Shown: one piece after another, positions 32,221 to 42,846 of the stretch | Numbering within the stretch: the first letter of the stretch is position 1 | How the letters are laid out: every line of letters begins with the position of its first letter | From: Zea mays | Lineage: Eukaryota > Streptophyta > Magnoliopsida > Poales > Poaceae | Assembly: GCF_902167145.1 (NCBI RefSeq) | Contig: NC_050105.1 | Span: forward strand, 121,413,898-121,477,897 | DNA: 64,000 nucleotides | Direction of reading: 5' to 3' | Notes under the pieces: generated by a model | Told to the model about the DNA's origin: nothing | The model's input: only the letters and a program-made list of their open reading frames with translations | The model's database searches: none | Program-made: the position numbers and the translations under genes

Positions 32221-34606
32221 TTAGGCTTGGGTCTTAGGTACCCAACTCATGTTGGGTTCTACAAGGTTAGTACAAATAGCCTTAGGGACCCAAATGCAAG
32301 TTTTATCTCCCTTGCATTTTGCCCCTAATTTTCTAGCAATTATCTTCCTATCCTTTCTACAAATAGCAAAGGAAGCATTTAAAGCATGATAAATTGTAGA
32401 AGGTTCACTTATTATCTTCCTAGAAACATGAACAACATTTCTTCTAGGCATGTGATTAATAACATTTCTCCTAGCTAAATTTCTATCATGCACAATAGAA
32501 GAACTAGAAACAACCATGACATGAGAATCAAAAGCATCATTACTTCTATAACCATTTCTAGAATGTCTCCTATCATGATACATGAAGGCATGGTTCTTTT
32601 GAGCACTACTAGCCATAGGGGCCTTCCCTTTCTCCTTGGCGGAGATGGAAGCCTTATGGCTTGTTAAGTTCTTGACTTCTCTCTTGAAGCCAAGACCATC
32701 CTTAATTGAGGGGTGTCTACCAATCGTGTAGGCATCCCTTGCAAATTTTAGTTTGTTAAATTCACTCTTGCTAGTCTTAAGTTGGGAATTAAGACTAGCC
32801 ACTTCATCATTTAATTTAGAAATGCAAGTTAGGTGTTCACTACACGCATCAACATTAAAATCTTTGCACCTATTGCAAATCATAACATGTTCTACACAAG
32901 AGTTAGATTTATTTGCTACTTCTAGTTTAGCATTTAAATCATCATTAACACCTTTTAAAGTAGAAATGGTTTCATGACAAGTACATAGTTCACAAGAAAG
33001 CATTTCATTCCTTTTAACTTCTAGAGCAAGAGAATTTTGTGCACTAACAAATTTATCATGCTCTTCATATAAAAGATCCTCTTGCTTTTCTAATAACCTA
33101 TTCTTATCATTCAAGGCATCAATTAATTCATTAATTTTATCAACCTTGGTTCTATCTAGGCCCTTGAATAAACATGAATAATCTATTTCATCATCATCAC
33201 TAGACTCATCCTCACTTGAAGAAGCATAAGTACTAGTATTACGAGTGCTTACTTTCTTTTCCCTTGCCATGAGGCAAGTGTGATGCTCGTTGGGGAAGAG
33301 GGATGACTTGTTGAAGCCGGTGGCGACTAGTCCTTCGTTGTCAGAGTCGGACGAGGAGCAATCCGAATCCCACTCCTTTCCAAGATGTGCCTCGCCCTTC
33401 GCCTTCTTGTAGTTCTTCTTCTTTTCCCACTTTCCACTCTTCTTTTCCTGGTCACTATCATTATCGGGACAATTAGCGATAAAATGACCAATCTTACCAC
33501 ATTTGAAGCAGGAGTGCTTCCCCTTCGTCTTGTTCTTGTTGGGGTGCTCCTTGCGACCCTTTAGCGCCGTCTTGAAGCGCTTGATGATGGGCCATCTCTT
33601 CATCATTAAGCCCGACCGCCTCAACTTGCGCCACCTTGCTAGGTAGCGCCTACTTGCTCCTTGTTGCCTTGAGAGCAATAGTTTGAGGCTCTTGGATTGG
33701 ACCATTTAATGCATCGTCGACGTATCTAGCCTCTTTGATCATCATCCGCCTGCTTACAAATTTCCCAAGAATTTCTTCGGGCGACATCTTGGTGTACCTG
33801 GGATTCTCACAAATGTTGTTGACAAGATGTGGATCAAGTACAGTAAAGGACCTTAGCATTAGGCGGATGACGTCGTGGTCCGTCCATCGTGTGCTTCCAT
33901 AGCTCCTTATCTTGTTGACGAGGGTCTTTAGCCTGTTGTACGTCTGGGTTGGCTCCTCCTCTCTTATCATCGCGAATCTCCCGAGTTCGCCTTCCACCAA
34001 CTCCATCTTGGTGAGCATGGTGACGTCGTTCCCCTCATGTGAGATCTTGAGGGTATCCCAGATCTGCTTGGCGTTATCCAAGCCGCTCACTTTATGGTAT
34101 TCGTCCCTGCACAAGGAAGCTAGAAGAACAGTAGTAGCTTGTGCATTTTTGTGAATTTGCTCATTAATGAACATGGGACTATCAGTACTATCAAATTTCA
34201 TTCCATTATCAACTATCTCCCATATGCTTGGATGGAGAGAGAACAAGTGACTACGCATTTTGTGACTCCAAAATCTATAGTCCTCTCCATCAAAATGAGG
34301 AGGTTTACCAAGTGGAATGGAGATTAAATGAGCATTGGTACTTTGAGGAATACAGGAATAATCAAAAGAGAAGTTTGAATTAACCGTCTTCTTTTTCTCA
34401 TAGTCGTTGTCGTCGTCCTTTTGGGAAGAAGAGGATTCATCGCTGTCGTAGTAGACTATCTCTTTGATGCGTCTTGTTTTCTTCTTCTTCCCATCTTTTC
34501 TTTTGTGGCTCGAGCCCGAGTCAGTAGGCTTGTCCTCCTTTGGATCATTGACAAAGGACTCCTTCTCCTTATCGTTGACCACCATCCCCTTGCCCCTAGG
34601 ATCCAT
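32221..34606 (-). pseudogene. Copia B gag
   Basis: The N-terminal 318 codons (34606 to 33650) hold the UBN2-type capsid region (LGKPPHFDGEDYRFWSHKM, YNRLKTLVNKIRSYGS). A frameshift around 33600-33700 separates this from a 494-codon frame (33705 to 32221). That frame has the CCHC knuckle C-FK-C-GKIG-H-FIAN-C (about 33470-33515), coiled coils and a WVPK-rich end. Confidence 0.85.
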
Positions 34607-34643
34607 CTTTTCGGGCGGTTAGTCCCTTTCTTGAAGAGAACGA

Positions 34644-34654
34644 CTCTGATACCA
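34644..34654 (-). promoter_or_regulatory. Primer-binding site of copia B
   Basis: Plus-strand CTCTGATACCA is the exact reverse complement of the initiator tRNA-Met primer site TGGTATCAGAG. Confidence 0.85.
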
Positions 34655-34656
34655 AT

Positions 34657-35670
34657 TGAGAGCACCTAGAGGGGGGGTGAATAGGTGATCCTGTAAAAAC
34701 TTGAAACTTAATCCACAAAACTTGATTATGAGTTAGCACAATTAAGCCAAGTGGCTAGATAGGAGAACTTGCACAACACGATAACCACAAAGAGATCAAC
34801 ACAGAGATGACACAGTGGTTTATCCCGTGGTTCGGCCAAGTCCAACACTTGCCTACTCCACGTTGTGGCGTCCCAACGGACGAGGGTTGCAATCAACCCC
34901 TCTCATGCGGTCCAAAGGCCCACTTGAATACCACGGTGTTTTGCTTTGCTTTACTATATCCCGTTTGCGAGGAATCTCCACAACTTGGAGCCTCTCGCCC
35001 TTACACTTTGAAGTTCACAAAGAAGCACGGAGTAAGGGAGGGATGAGCAACACACACAAGACACGAAATCAGAGTACCAACACGCACACAAGTCACAACA
35101 AGAGCTCACAACACAACCCGGCGAGTTCACAACTCAAATGAAGCTCTAGTTGCTATCACAAAGAATCAAATGCGCGGAATCAAAATCTTGGTGCTCAGGA
35201 ATGCTTAGAGAATGCTTGGTGTACTCCTCCATGCGCCTAGGGGTCCCTTTTATAGCCCCAAGGCAGCTAGGAGTCGTTGAGTGCATTCCAGGAAGGCAAT
35301 TCTTGCCTTCTGTCGCCTGGCGCACCGGACAGTCCGGTGCACCACCGGACACTGTCCGGTGCGGATCTCCTTCCTTATTTGGCGAAGCCGACCGTTGGCG
35401 CACCGGAGACTGTCCGGCCAGTGCCCCCTTCCGACCGTTGGCTCGGCCACGTGTCTCGTGCGGATCGTGCGGCCGACCGTTGGCCTGGCCGACCATTGGC
35501 TCACCGAACAGTCCGGTGCACACTGGACAGTCCGATGAATTATAGCCGTACGTCGTTAATCACTTTCCAAGAGCAGCAAGTTCGCCTGAGTCAGCCTGGC
35601 GCACCAGACACTGTCCGGTGCACCCAGACAGAGCTGACTTTGGCTGAACAAAGTCATCTTTAATTTCAAC
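34657..35670 (-). repeat. 5' LTR of copia B, truncated
   Basis: It aligns with 16863-17925 of the 3' LTR and stops at AATTTCAACT. About 165 bp of the outer end is missing, replaced by PPR-upstream sequence. The minus-strand TATA (TATAAAAG) lies at 35247-35254. Confidence 0.85.
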
Positions 35671-36065
35671 TGCTTCTTTGTGAATTGTAATAGCAGATAC
35701 CTTCGAAAATCGTAATGACATGCATAAAATATCCTTCGAATTAATTGGACTACTAGTTTGCTTCATGATTTGTGTGGACTTTTTTCTTTGAAAGACCACT
35801 ACTATTATTAATTTAACAAAGATCATATTTTGCTGGCTCAAATATTTATCACCGCGCAAGTTGTCCGGTGTCCGCAGCTCATCCGTTGGCTGCTTCGCGC
35901 TCACGGCTCACCTGTGGCTCACTGGCTCAGTACTCCACGTCTCCAACGGCGCGAGCCCGCAGCTCCTTTCCTTCTCTTCGCCCCGGCCAGTCCGCGTCCC
36001 ACTCCCGGACGCGACGCGACCCTGAAACTCGACGCGTTCCAACTACAGCCTCCCTAGTCCCTCCC
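35671..36065 (+). promoter_or_regulatory. Upstream region of the PPR gene
   Basis: The AT-rich part (35671-35850) is followed by GC-rich sequence. The reading frame is open upstream of the ATG (from about 35868) but without an ATG, so this is taken as promoter and 5'UTR. Only about 395 bp separate the ATG from the truncated LTR. Confidence 0.5.
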
Positions 36066-38786
36066 ATGGGCGCGCGCTATCGCAGCCTCGGCCGCACGAG
36101 CTACTCAGCAGCATCTGCTTCTTCTCGCAAGGCGCGCCGCGCTTTCCACGGTGCGGCGCCCGCTACCGGTCACATGCAGAGTCAGTGCGGTAGCGCGCCG
36201 CTCGGGCTCGCTGCCCCCGCCGCGCAGCACATTGGGTGTATGCTCGGCGAGGGCCACCGGCCGGGCGCACTCGAGCTTGCCGCGGCGATCAGGTCGTCCT
36301 CGGCGCTCCCGGGCAGCGGCAGCGCGCTCGCGAGGTGCCTCCACGGGCTCGCCGTGAAGGCCGGGCGCGTGGCGAGCAGCGCGACGGTGGCGAAGGCGGT
36401 CATGGACGCGTACGGGAGGTTCGGATCCCTCGCGGATGCTCTCCTGTTGTTCGACGAAATGGCGCGCCCCGACGCGGTGTGCTGGAACATCCTCATCACT
36501 GCATGCTCTCGCCGTGGGCTTTTTGAGGACGCCTTTATTTTGTTCCGGTCGATGCTCTCTTGTGGCGTGGGACAGGGCATGCCGACTGCAGTGACGGTGG
36601 CTGTAATTGTTCCGGCATGCGCGAAGTGGAGGCATTTGCAGACCGGCAGAAGCGTCCATTGCTACGTGGTGAAAACTGGTTTGGAATCAGATACTCTGTG
36701 TGGAAATGCATTGGTGTCAATGTACGCAAAATGTGGTGGAAGTAGGGTAATGGTTGATGCACATAGAGCATTTTCTTCTATTCGCTGTAAAGACGTTGTT
36801 TCATGGAATTCAGTCATTGCTGGATATATAGAGAATCAGTTATTTGGAGAGGCGCTTGCGCTGTTCAGTCAGATGATCTCACAGGGATATCTTCCAAATT
36901 ATTCAACAGTGGCTAGTATTCTTCCTGTGTGCTCATTCACAGAGTTTGGGAGGCATCATGGGAAAGAAGTGCACAGTTTCGTGGTCAGGCATGGTATGGA
37001 AATCGATGTATCTGTTTCTAATGCACTGATGACACATTATTCCAAAGTGCTTGAAATGAAGGATGTAGAATCAATATTTACTAGTATGGATGTGAGGGAT
37101 ATCGTATCATGGAACACCATTATTGCAGGATATGTGATGAACGGGTATCACCATAGAGCATTGGGCCTGTTTCAGGGGCTTCTGTCTACAGGAATTGCTC
37201 CTGATTCTGTTTCTTTTATCAGTCTGCTCACTGCCTGTGCTCAAGTAGGTGATGTCAAGACAGGGATGGAGGTTCATGGTTATATTTTTCAAAGGCCAGT
37301 ACTTCAAGAAACATCCTTAATGAATGCTCTTGTCACTTTTTATAGCCACTGTGATAGGTTTGATGATGCTTTTCGTGCTTTCACCGATATTCTGAACAAA
37401 GACTCAATTTCATGGAATGCAATTCTCTCTGCTTGTGCCACCAGTGAACAACATATCGAGAAGTTTTTTGTACTGATGAGTGAAATGTGCCGTGGGGTAA
37501 ATCAGTGCCAGTGGGATTCAGTCACAGTCTTGAATGTTATACACATGAGTACCTTCTGTGGTATTAAGATGGTCCGCGAAGCTCATGGGTGGTCTCTAAG
37601 AGTTGGTTATACAGGTGAAACTTCAGTAGCAAATGCTATTCTGGATGCTTATGTGAAGTGTGGCTACTCACACGATGCAAGCATACTTTTCAGAAACCAC
37701 GCTGGGCGGAACATTGTTACTGACAATATAATGATTTCTTGCTACTTGAAAAGTAACTGTATAGAGGATGCTGAAGTGATCTTCAACCATATGGCTGAGA
37801 AAGACCTGACTTCATGGAATTTGATGATCCAGTTGTATGCACAGAATGACATGGATGGTCAAGCTTTCAGTCTGTTTAATCACTTGCAATCTGAAGGCTT
37901 GAAGCCTGATATTGTTAGCATTGCAAACATTCTTGAGGCTTGCATTCATTTGTGTTCTGTACAGCTTGTGAGACAATGTCATGCCTACATGCTCAGAGCA
38001 TCCCTAGAAGACATCCATCTTGAAGGAGCTCTTGTTGATGCGTACTCAAAATGCGGCAACATAACCAATGCATATAACATCTTTCAGATCAGCCCAAAGA
38101 AGGACCTTGTCACATTCACTGCCATGATTGGATGTTACGCGATGCATGGAATGGCAGAAGAGGCAGTAGAGCTGTTCTCTAAAATGCTTAAACTTGACAT
38201 TAGGCCAGACCATGTAGTTCTGACCACACTTCTGTCAGCATGCAGTCACGCAGGCTTGGTTGATGCTGGAATCAAAATTTTCAAGTCCATCAGAGAGATT
38301 CACAGAGTTGTACCAACAGCAGAACACTATGCGTGTATGGTTGATCTTCTTGCCCGCAGTGGACATATCCAAGATGCATATATGTTTGCCTTGGATATGC
38401 CCCCTCATGCAGTCAATGCAAATGCATGGAGCTCCCTGCTAGGAGCATGCAAAGTCCATGGAAAGGTTGAAATTGGTCAACTCGCTGCTGGTCGGTTGTT
38501 CTCAATGGAAGGGGGGGATATTGGGAACTATGTCATTATGTCAAACATCTATGCAGCTGATGAGAAATGGGATGGTGTTGAGAATGTCCGAAAACTGATG
38601 AAGTCCATCGATATGAAGAAACCTGCAGGGTGCAGCTGGATAGAGGTCGAGAAGACCAGACACTTGTTCATAGCGAGCGATATTAATCATCAAGATAGGT
38701 CTTGTATCTACGATATGTTAGGAAGTCTGTATCAGCAAATCAAAGATACACACACACAGAACATGACAATGGTGAAATCTATGTGA
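36066..38786 (+). CDS. E-subclass pentatricopeptide repeat protein (SLG1/At5g08490-like)
   Basis: The frame is 906 residues, intronless, from the first in-frame ATG (CCCATGG context) to TGA 38784-38786. The Arg/Ser/Ala-rich N-terminus (ARYRSLGRTSYSAASASSRK) looks like a mitochondrial presequence. PLS-type repeats run through the protein, with typical VSWNSVIAGYIENQLFGEAL, VSWNTIIAGYVMNGYHHRAL and TSWNLMIQLYAQND motifs. The end is the E domain (WSSLLGACKVHGKVEIGQLA, NIYAADEKW, MKKPAGCSWIEVEK) with part of E+ and no DYW deaminase. Such proteins bind specific organelle RNA sites and direct C-to-U editing with a partner deaminase. The best match from memory is Arabidopsis At5g08490 (SLG1, nad3 editing in mitochondria); the exact target here is inferred at most. 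Confidence 0.9.
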   Translation: MGARYRSLGRTSYSAASASSRKARRAFHGAAPATGHMQSQCGSAPLGLAAPAAQHIGCMLGEGHRPGALELAAAIRSSSALPGSGSALARCLHGLAVKAGRVASSATVAKAVMDAYGRFGSLADALLLFDEMARPDAVCWNILITACSRRGLFEDAFILFRSMLSCGVGQGMPTAVTVAVIVPACAKWRHLQTGRSVHCYVVKTGLESDTLCGNALVSMYAKCGGSRVMVDAHRAFSSIRCKDVVSWNSVIAGYIENQLFGEALALFSQMISQGYLPNYSTVASILPVCSFTEFGRHHGKEVHSFVVRHGMEIDVSVSNALMTHYSKVLEMKDVESIFTSMDVRDIVSWNTIIAGYVMNGYHHRALGLFQGLLSTGIAPDSVSFISLLTACAQVGDVKTGMEVHGYIFQRPVLQETSLMNALVTFYSHCDRFDDAFRAFTDILNKDSISWNAILSACATSEQHIEKFFVLMSEMCRGVNQCQWDSVTVLNVIHMSTFCGIKMVREAHGWSLRVGYTGETSVANAILDAYVKCGYSHDASILFRNHAGRNIVTDNIMISCYLKSNCIEDAEVIFNHMAEKDLTSWNLMIQLYAQNDMDGQAFSLFNHLQSEGLKPDIVSIANILEACIHLCSVQLVRQCHAYMLRASLEDIHLEGALVDAYSKCGNITNAYNIFQISPKKDLVTFTAMIGCYAMHGMAEEAVELFSKMLKLDIRPDHVVLTTLLSACSHAGLVDAGIKIFKSIREIHRVVPTAEHYACMVDLLARSGHIQDAYMFALDMPPHAVNANAWSSLLGACKVHGKVEIGQLAAGRLFSMEGGDIGNYVIMSNIYAADEKWDGVENVRKLMKSIDMKKPAGCSWIEVEKTRHLFIASDINHQDRSCIYDMLGSLYQQIKDTHTQNMTMVKSM

Positions 38787-39600
38787 CCACAAGTTGCAAA
38801 AAAGAAGAAGTGAAGCGCTCTTCATCTGATATGTGCCCAGTGGCTTGTCTGACTCCAGTTGCAGGGCTTCCACTTCCTGGCTGCAAATAGTAACGAATTT
38901 GCCTTTGTCTCACTGAGGTATGCAGCAGCCTAGTCCTGTAAGCATTCTAGTTTGTCACTTGACCTCTGATGCTATTGATTTGTGCATGAAACTAATATTT
39001 TGTAGGCTTTTATGTATAGTTAGACCCAGAACTCCAGAAGTAAGAATACATTATTTATTCTGCTCTAGGTGTGATAAAGTTCATTTTCTTGACTGCTATA
39101 GGCCTATGACCCAGTCATACCCTTGTGCTCAATGCCTATACTATAACCATTTGTATGGGTCGCAGTTAACCTTTCCCAGTTATCCTTCCTTTCTTACTAA
39201 TGTAACCTATTATCGTGATTGTAGTAAGCTTTAACACGAGCAACATTTGTTTCCTTTCTAAAATAAGCCAAAAACTTTCAGACAATTCCACTTTGTTTCT
39301 TAAGCAGGTTGATCCTGCATTGTTATGCAAACTAATAATTTATGGTTGTGTGCATCCCTGGTTTGTGGCTTCGTGCAGAGGCTGGAGATTAACTCCATTA
39401 TGTAAATATGTGAGCACTGACAAGGATCTTGAAGCCAAGAAAGAGACCATGGAATTTCAAGTTAACCAATGTCCTTAGAGAGTATATGCTCGTGGTTTGC
39501 TGTTAAAAAGAAGGTGATGTTTCCTTATTCCAATCATATAGGCGCATGCACATACGCACTTCTCCTGTTGATGACAAGTTCAGTGTAACAGTTGTTAGTA
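38787..39600 (+). other. PPR 3' flank / probable 3'UTR
   Basis: There is no convincing second gene. A CAG|GTTGATCC junction near 39308 and open stretch to 39478 could be a 3'UTR exon, but no protein family is recognised. Confidence 0.3.
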
Positions 39601-39804
39601 TTTTTTTTCCCGAATGCGCAGGAGATCTGCGCTTCATTATATTGAGAAGAATCTATAACTCCTAAAGAAACATGACCCACAAAGACCTAGAGACCAGGAA
39701 TGGGGGCTGTGAGGAGCAAAAGATCCCTAGCCCCAGCACGACTCCACATCTCCTTTTCTTGATCAGCCTTAAGAATTGCCTCTTCAATGTTGTGAGATTT
39801 TTTT

Positions 39805-40272
39805 ATCAAACACACATCTATTTCTATGTTTCCAGAGAGTCCAAGCTCCAAGAATAATTGGAGTGTTTAGATCTCGCCTAGCAACCCCACTGATCTGACC
39901 AGCTGCCAAACTCCACCAAACCACAAAGCTCCAGCCTTCAGGCTGTGGAGCAAGAAACTGAAGATTTACTTGACTTAGTAGGCGGTACCAAAACTCTCTA
40001 GCAAACACACAATTTGTCGAAAGATAATCAATAGATTCCCGATGCTGATCACACAAAGGACAATGCTCTGGATGGTCAAGCCCTCTCCTGCTTAACCTAT
40101 CTACAGTCCAACAATTTCGATGGGTAGCCAACCACAAGAAAAACTTGCATTTAGCAGGAGCCCATAATTTCCATATTATGTTAGCTGGCTCAAACTGAAT
40201 CGAACCAATAAAAAAGAACTCATACACCAGCTTGGCCGAGTACTTTCCATCCGCAGCAAGTCTGAACACTTG
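39805..40272 (-). pseudogene. LINE ORF2 zf-RVT fragment
   Basis: zf-RVT zinc-binding domain of plant LINE ORF2: FFLWLATHRNCWTVDRLSRR, CPLCDQHRES, CVFAREFWYRLL, LGAWTLWKHRNRC. It is open from the element D junction to about 39805. The apparent N-terminal 35 residues of the longer open frame come from the element D LTR. Confidence 0.8.
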
Positions 40273-40827
40273 TGTTATGGTCGCTAGATCGGTGAGGGAT
40301 TGGAGAGGGAATTCGATGGTTGGGGCTGCTGGTGGAGGTGGTGCGGGACTGTTCATGTGTGAACAATACTCGCGGTTACTGTTCACAGGACGCCGGCCGG
40401 GGGTCTCTGCCCACGGCCGAGCAAGAGGGGGGGGTTTCCCTTCTAATTCTTGCTTGCTTTATTTCTCATCCATTGATTACATAAATAGGCCGGTTGGCTG
40501 CCCCTATCTAGCTAGAGATCCTTATCTCCTAAAAACTCTCAACAAACTACTAACTGATAACCTTCCTAGATAATCTCAACTAATCTCCTAATCTTATCTC
40601 TAACTATCCTTATCTAATCCCCCTTAGGGCCCATGGCTGCTGCTACCGCAACCCCTCTGTGGGCCTCCTTAGGTCCTGACACTACACCCCTCCTGGACAA
40701 GCAGCTCGCCCTCGAGCTGCCGCATAACGGGTGCTCAAAGACCGAGTCTACTTGACCCAAAACCAAACACCTAGAAGACAAGCCTTTTATATCTCGGCTT
40801 ATCTTATTATTCCGAATCTGATTTTTT

Positions 40828-41727
40828 TTACCCCATAAGATAAGGCGAACACGCACGTGTGTAGCCACCTGGATCCCATGGACGCCATCTGCACGAAAGG
40901 GGAGCACATGGATGGGCACCTAGAATAGGTCGCAGCAATAACCAGCGGAGGCGCCCTCGTGGCGGCCGGTAGCGGAATGTGGTGGCGCTAAATAGTGTGC
41001 CCTTGTTGATGACGAGGTGAGTGTCTTCCCTACCGCCGCTGTCGTAGAGTTGAAGTTCGTCGCCCGCGGGACACGTATCATGCTCGCACTTCGAGATAGC
41101 GGCCTGGTGCCACTGCTGATAGTCGTCCGACAAGGTGAGGTCGCGCCGACGTGTGCCGAGGTCAACCGTCACCAAGGCTGCCTTGAGCATCTGCCGGCGC
41201 ATCTCCCGCACTTTCTGTAGTGCAAGGAAGCCACAAGCAGCAGCTTGTATGCCCACAGCTACCGACGTCCGGAGCCGTGCGGACAACGCTAGCTGGTGTT
41301 GCTCATGTTGCACTGCTGCCTTGATTTGCAGCAGCCATTGCATCTTTGTGAGATCAGCCCTTATGTTGGTCCACAAATCTCCCATCGATGGAGCTGGTGA
41401 TTGCTGAGTCGTGGCTGCCCCTAGTGGTGTCGCCCATGGGGACGGAGACGCCGTCAACGAAGATGATGTGATGAAATTTGGCGTTGTCTCTAGGGATGGG
41501 CACGCCGGCGTCCAGGATGTGGTGACAAAATTGGCAGGCGATGCTGCCCATGGAGATAGGGACGCCGGTTGCCAGGATGGCGTGACGAAGGTGGCATGCG
41601 GCGCAGCCCATGGAGATGGGGACGTCGGTTGCCAGGACGGCGTGACGAAGGTGACATGCGGCGTTGTCCATGGAGATGGGGACGCCGATTGCCAGGATGA
41701 CGCCGCGAAATTGGCAGCAGAAGCCAT
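40828..41727 (-). CDS. Repeat-containing ORF of element D
   Basis: A 299-residue open frame starts 28 bp after the primer site. Residues 1-100 consist of about five tandem copies of a 20-residue unit with the pattern SPWxxPxxxFVTPSWQPAS. Residues 115-210 are predicted helical (MGDLWTNIRADLTKMQWLLQ, LQKVREMRRQMLKAALV) and look like a coiled-coil gag-like segment. A WHQAAISKCEHDTC segment follows. No zinc knuckle, protease or RT is present, and I do not recognise the family. Position and size suggest a minimal gag or packaging protein. Confidence 0.6.
   Translation of the reverse strand: MASAANFAASSWQSASPSPWTTPHVTFVTPSWQPTSPSPWAAPHATFVTPSWQPASLSPWAASPANFVTTSWTPACPSLETTPNFITSSSLTASPSPWATPLGAATTQQSPAPSMGDLWTNIRADLTKMQWLLQIKAAVQHEQHQLALSARLRTSVAVGIQAAACGFLALQKVREMRRQMLKAALVTVDLGTRRRDLTLSDDYQQWHQAAISKCEHDTCPAGDELQLYDSGGREDTHLVINKGTLFSATTFRYRPPRGRLRWLLLRPILGAHPCAPLSCRWRPWDPGGYTRACSPYLMG
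41430..41725. repeat. 60-bp tandem repeat in element D ORF
   Basis: Four to five copies of a 60-bp unit (GGGACGCCGGTTGCCAGGAT core, then GGCGTGACGAAGGTGGCATG). They keep reading frame, so each encodes 20 residues. Divergence rises toward 41430. Confidence 0.8.
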
Positions 41728-42415
41728 GGGATCAGATCGAAAACCAAGCTAGCTGATACCAGATGTTATGGTTGCTAGATCGGTGAGGGATTGGAGAGGG
41801 AATTCGATGGTTGGGGCTGCTGGTGGAGGTGGTGCGGTACTGTTCATGCGTGAACAGTACTCACGGTTACTGTTCACAGGACGCCGGCCGGGGGTCTCTG
41901 CCCACGGCCGAGCAAGAGGGGGGTTTCCCTTCTAATTCTTGCTTGCTTTATTTCTCATCCATTGATTACATAAATAGGCCGGTTGGCTGCCCCTATCTAG
42001 CTAGAGATCCTTATCTCCTAAAAACTCTCAACAAACTACTAACTGATAACCTTCCTAGATAATCTCAACTAATCTCCTAAATAATCTCAACTAATCTTCT
42101 AATCTTATCTCTAACTATCCTGATCTAATCCCCCTTAGGGCCCATGGCTGCTGCTACCGTAGCCCCTCTGTAGGCCTCCTTAGGTCCTGACAACTTGTCT
42201 GTCCTCAATGCCTACTTGTAGCTCAACTTCTTCAAGCAAATCCCACAAGACAAGATAATCCATCAACACACCAACCGAGAGCCCACCACTGATATCAGAA
42301 ATCCATAACCATCCATTAAGTGCCTCCTGCACATGGTAGTGTGCCAACATGTGGACACAACACACTGCCAACAACGTCTCCACGGATGGATTCTGACTAG
42401 AGATCTGAAGGTAAA

Positions 42416-42846
42416 TAAAAGAAGAGTTTTCAAGGATGATTTTTTATCCGTGTAATGGTCCATGTAATATTGTTTCTCTTTGGATCTGAATTTCTCATCG
42501 TACATGTTGTCAGTTCCAGTGCTTGAGCCTTCATGTGAATGAACTTCCAATGGAATTTTCTTAATCCTACTGGTCCTGAATGCCACTTTACTTTGGAGAA
42601 ATAAGCATGCAGACTCATGTACCTGCTAGTGATATGGTTTAGAATTTCCTTCACTTTTGGTAAGCTCATTAACACTCATTACAGAATGAATCACGGTTCT
42701 TGAATTGTGGATGTATGATATGGTGTTATTTTTCACATTCTGTGCCCACGCTGCTATCAATCTTAAGGATTCTAGAAATCCCTTACTAGCCTAACCGACT
42801 TCTCGTTTTCAGGATCAGATTGGAGAGGGGTATGTCAAGTCAAGAT
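42416..42846. other. Unassigned sequence between LINE and inverted repeat
   Basis: On the minus strand a short frame at about 42430-42586 (RIKKIPLEVHSHEGSSTGTD) has the look of coding sequence. It has no recognised family and no clear splice borders, so it may be a gene remnant. Confidence 0.2.

Larger units (their letters stand above)
16863..35670 (-). mobile_element. SIRE/Maximus-clade copia retrotransposon B (host of nested insertions)
   Basis: The element reads on the minus strand: 5' LTR at 34657-35670, PBS 34644-34654, gag, protease, integrase, RT/RNase H, and 3' LTR at 16863-18092. The outer end of the 5' LTR is missing, so no target duplication can be seen. The integrase region is split by element C at 22343-31713 and pol by a hAT element at 20579-21321. 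The LTRs differ by roughly 2.5-3% where alignable. The gag architecture and the AGAGGGGGGGTGAATAGG terminus are typical of the maize Opie/Ji group; the exact family is not assigned. Confidence 0.88.
40273..42192 (-). mobile_element. Small non-autonomous LTR retrotransposon D with its own repeat ORF
   Basis: LTRs at 40273-40681 (409 bp) and 41764-42192 (429 bp) run TGTTATGG to GTCCTGACA on the plus strand. An exact target duplication ACTTG flanks them (40268-40272 and 42193-42197). The PBS on the minus strand (TGGTATCAG) abuts the right LTR, so the element reads leftwards; a GGAGGGGTG purine tract abuts the left LTR. The length difference is mainly a 22-bp tandem duplication in the right LTR (AAATAATCTCAACTAATCTT). 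The interior is only 1.08 kb and has no pol. Confidence 0.88.
39601..42415 (-). mobile_element. 5'-truncated LINE (plant L1/RIL type), split by element D
   Basis: On the minus strand the element ends in a poly-A tract (plus-strand T run at 39601). It is preceded by a conserved 3' hairpin GCGCAGATCTCCTGCGC. Only the last part of ORF2 is left: a segment at 42200-42383 (NGWLWISDISGG, LLWDLLEEVEL) and the zf-RVT domain at 39810-40272 (YSAKLVYEFFF, WKLWAPAKCKFFLWLATH, CPLCDQHRES). Element D inserted between them. No target duplication was found. Confidence 0.75.

Noticed and set aside
35868..36065. Longer PPR N-terminus starting upstream of the ATG
   Set aside because: The frame is open but would need a GTG start. 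The first ATG at 36066 has a good context and is followed by a presequence-like segment.
40232..40573. Plus-strand ORF at the left LTR of element D (and its twin at 41811-42062)
   Set aside because: It repeats in both LTRs and crosses the LINE junction; no family is recognised.
42430..42675. Minus-strand ORF near the LINE 5' end as a gene
   Set aside because: It has amino-acid composition of mixed plausibility, no splice borders and no recognised family; kept only as a possible remnant.
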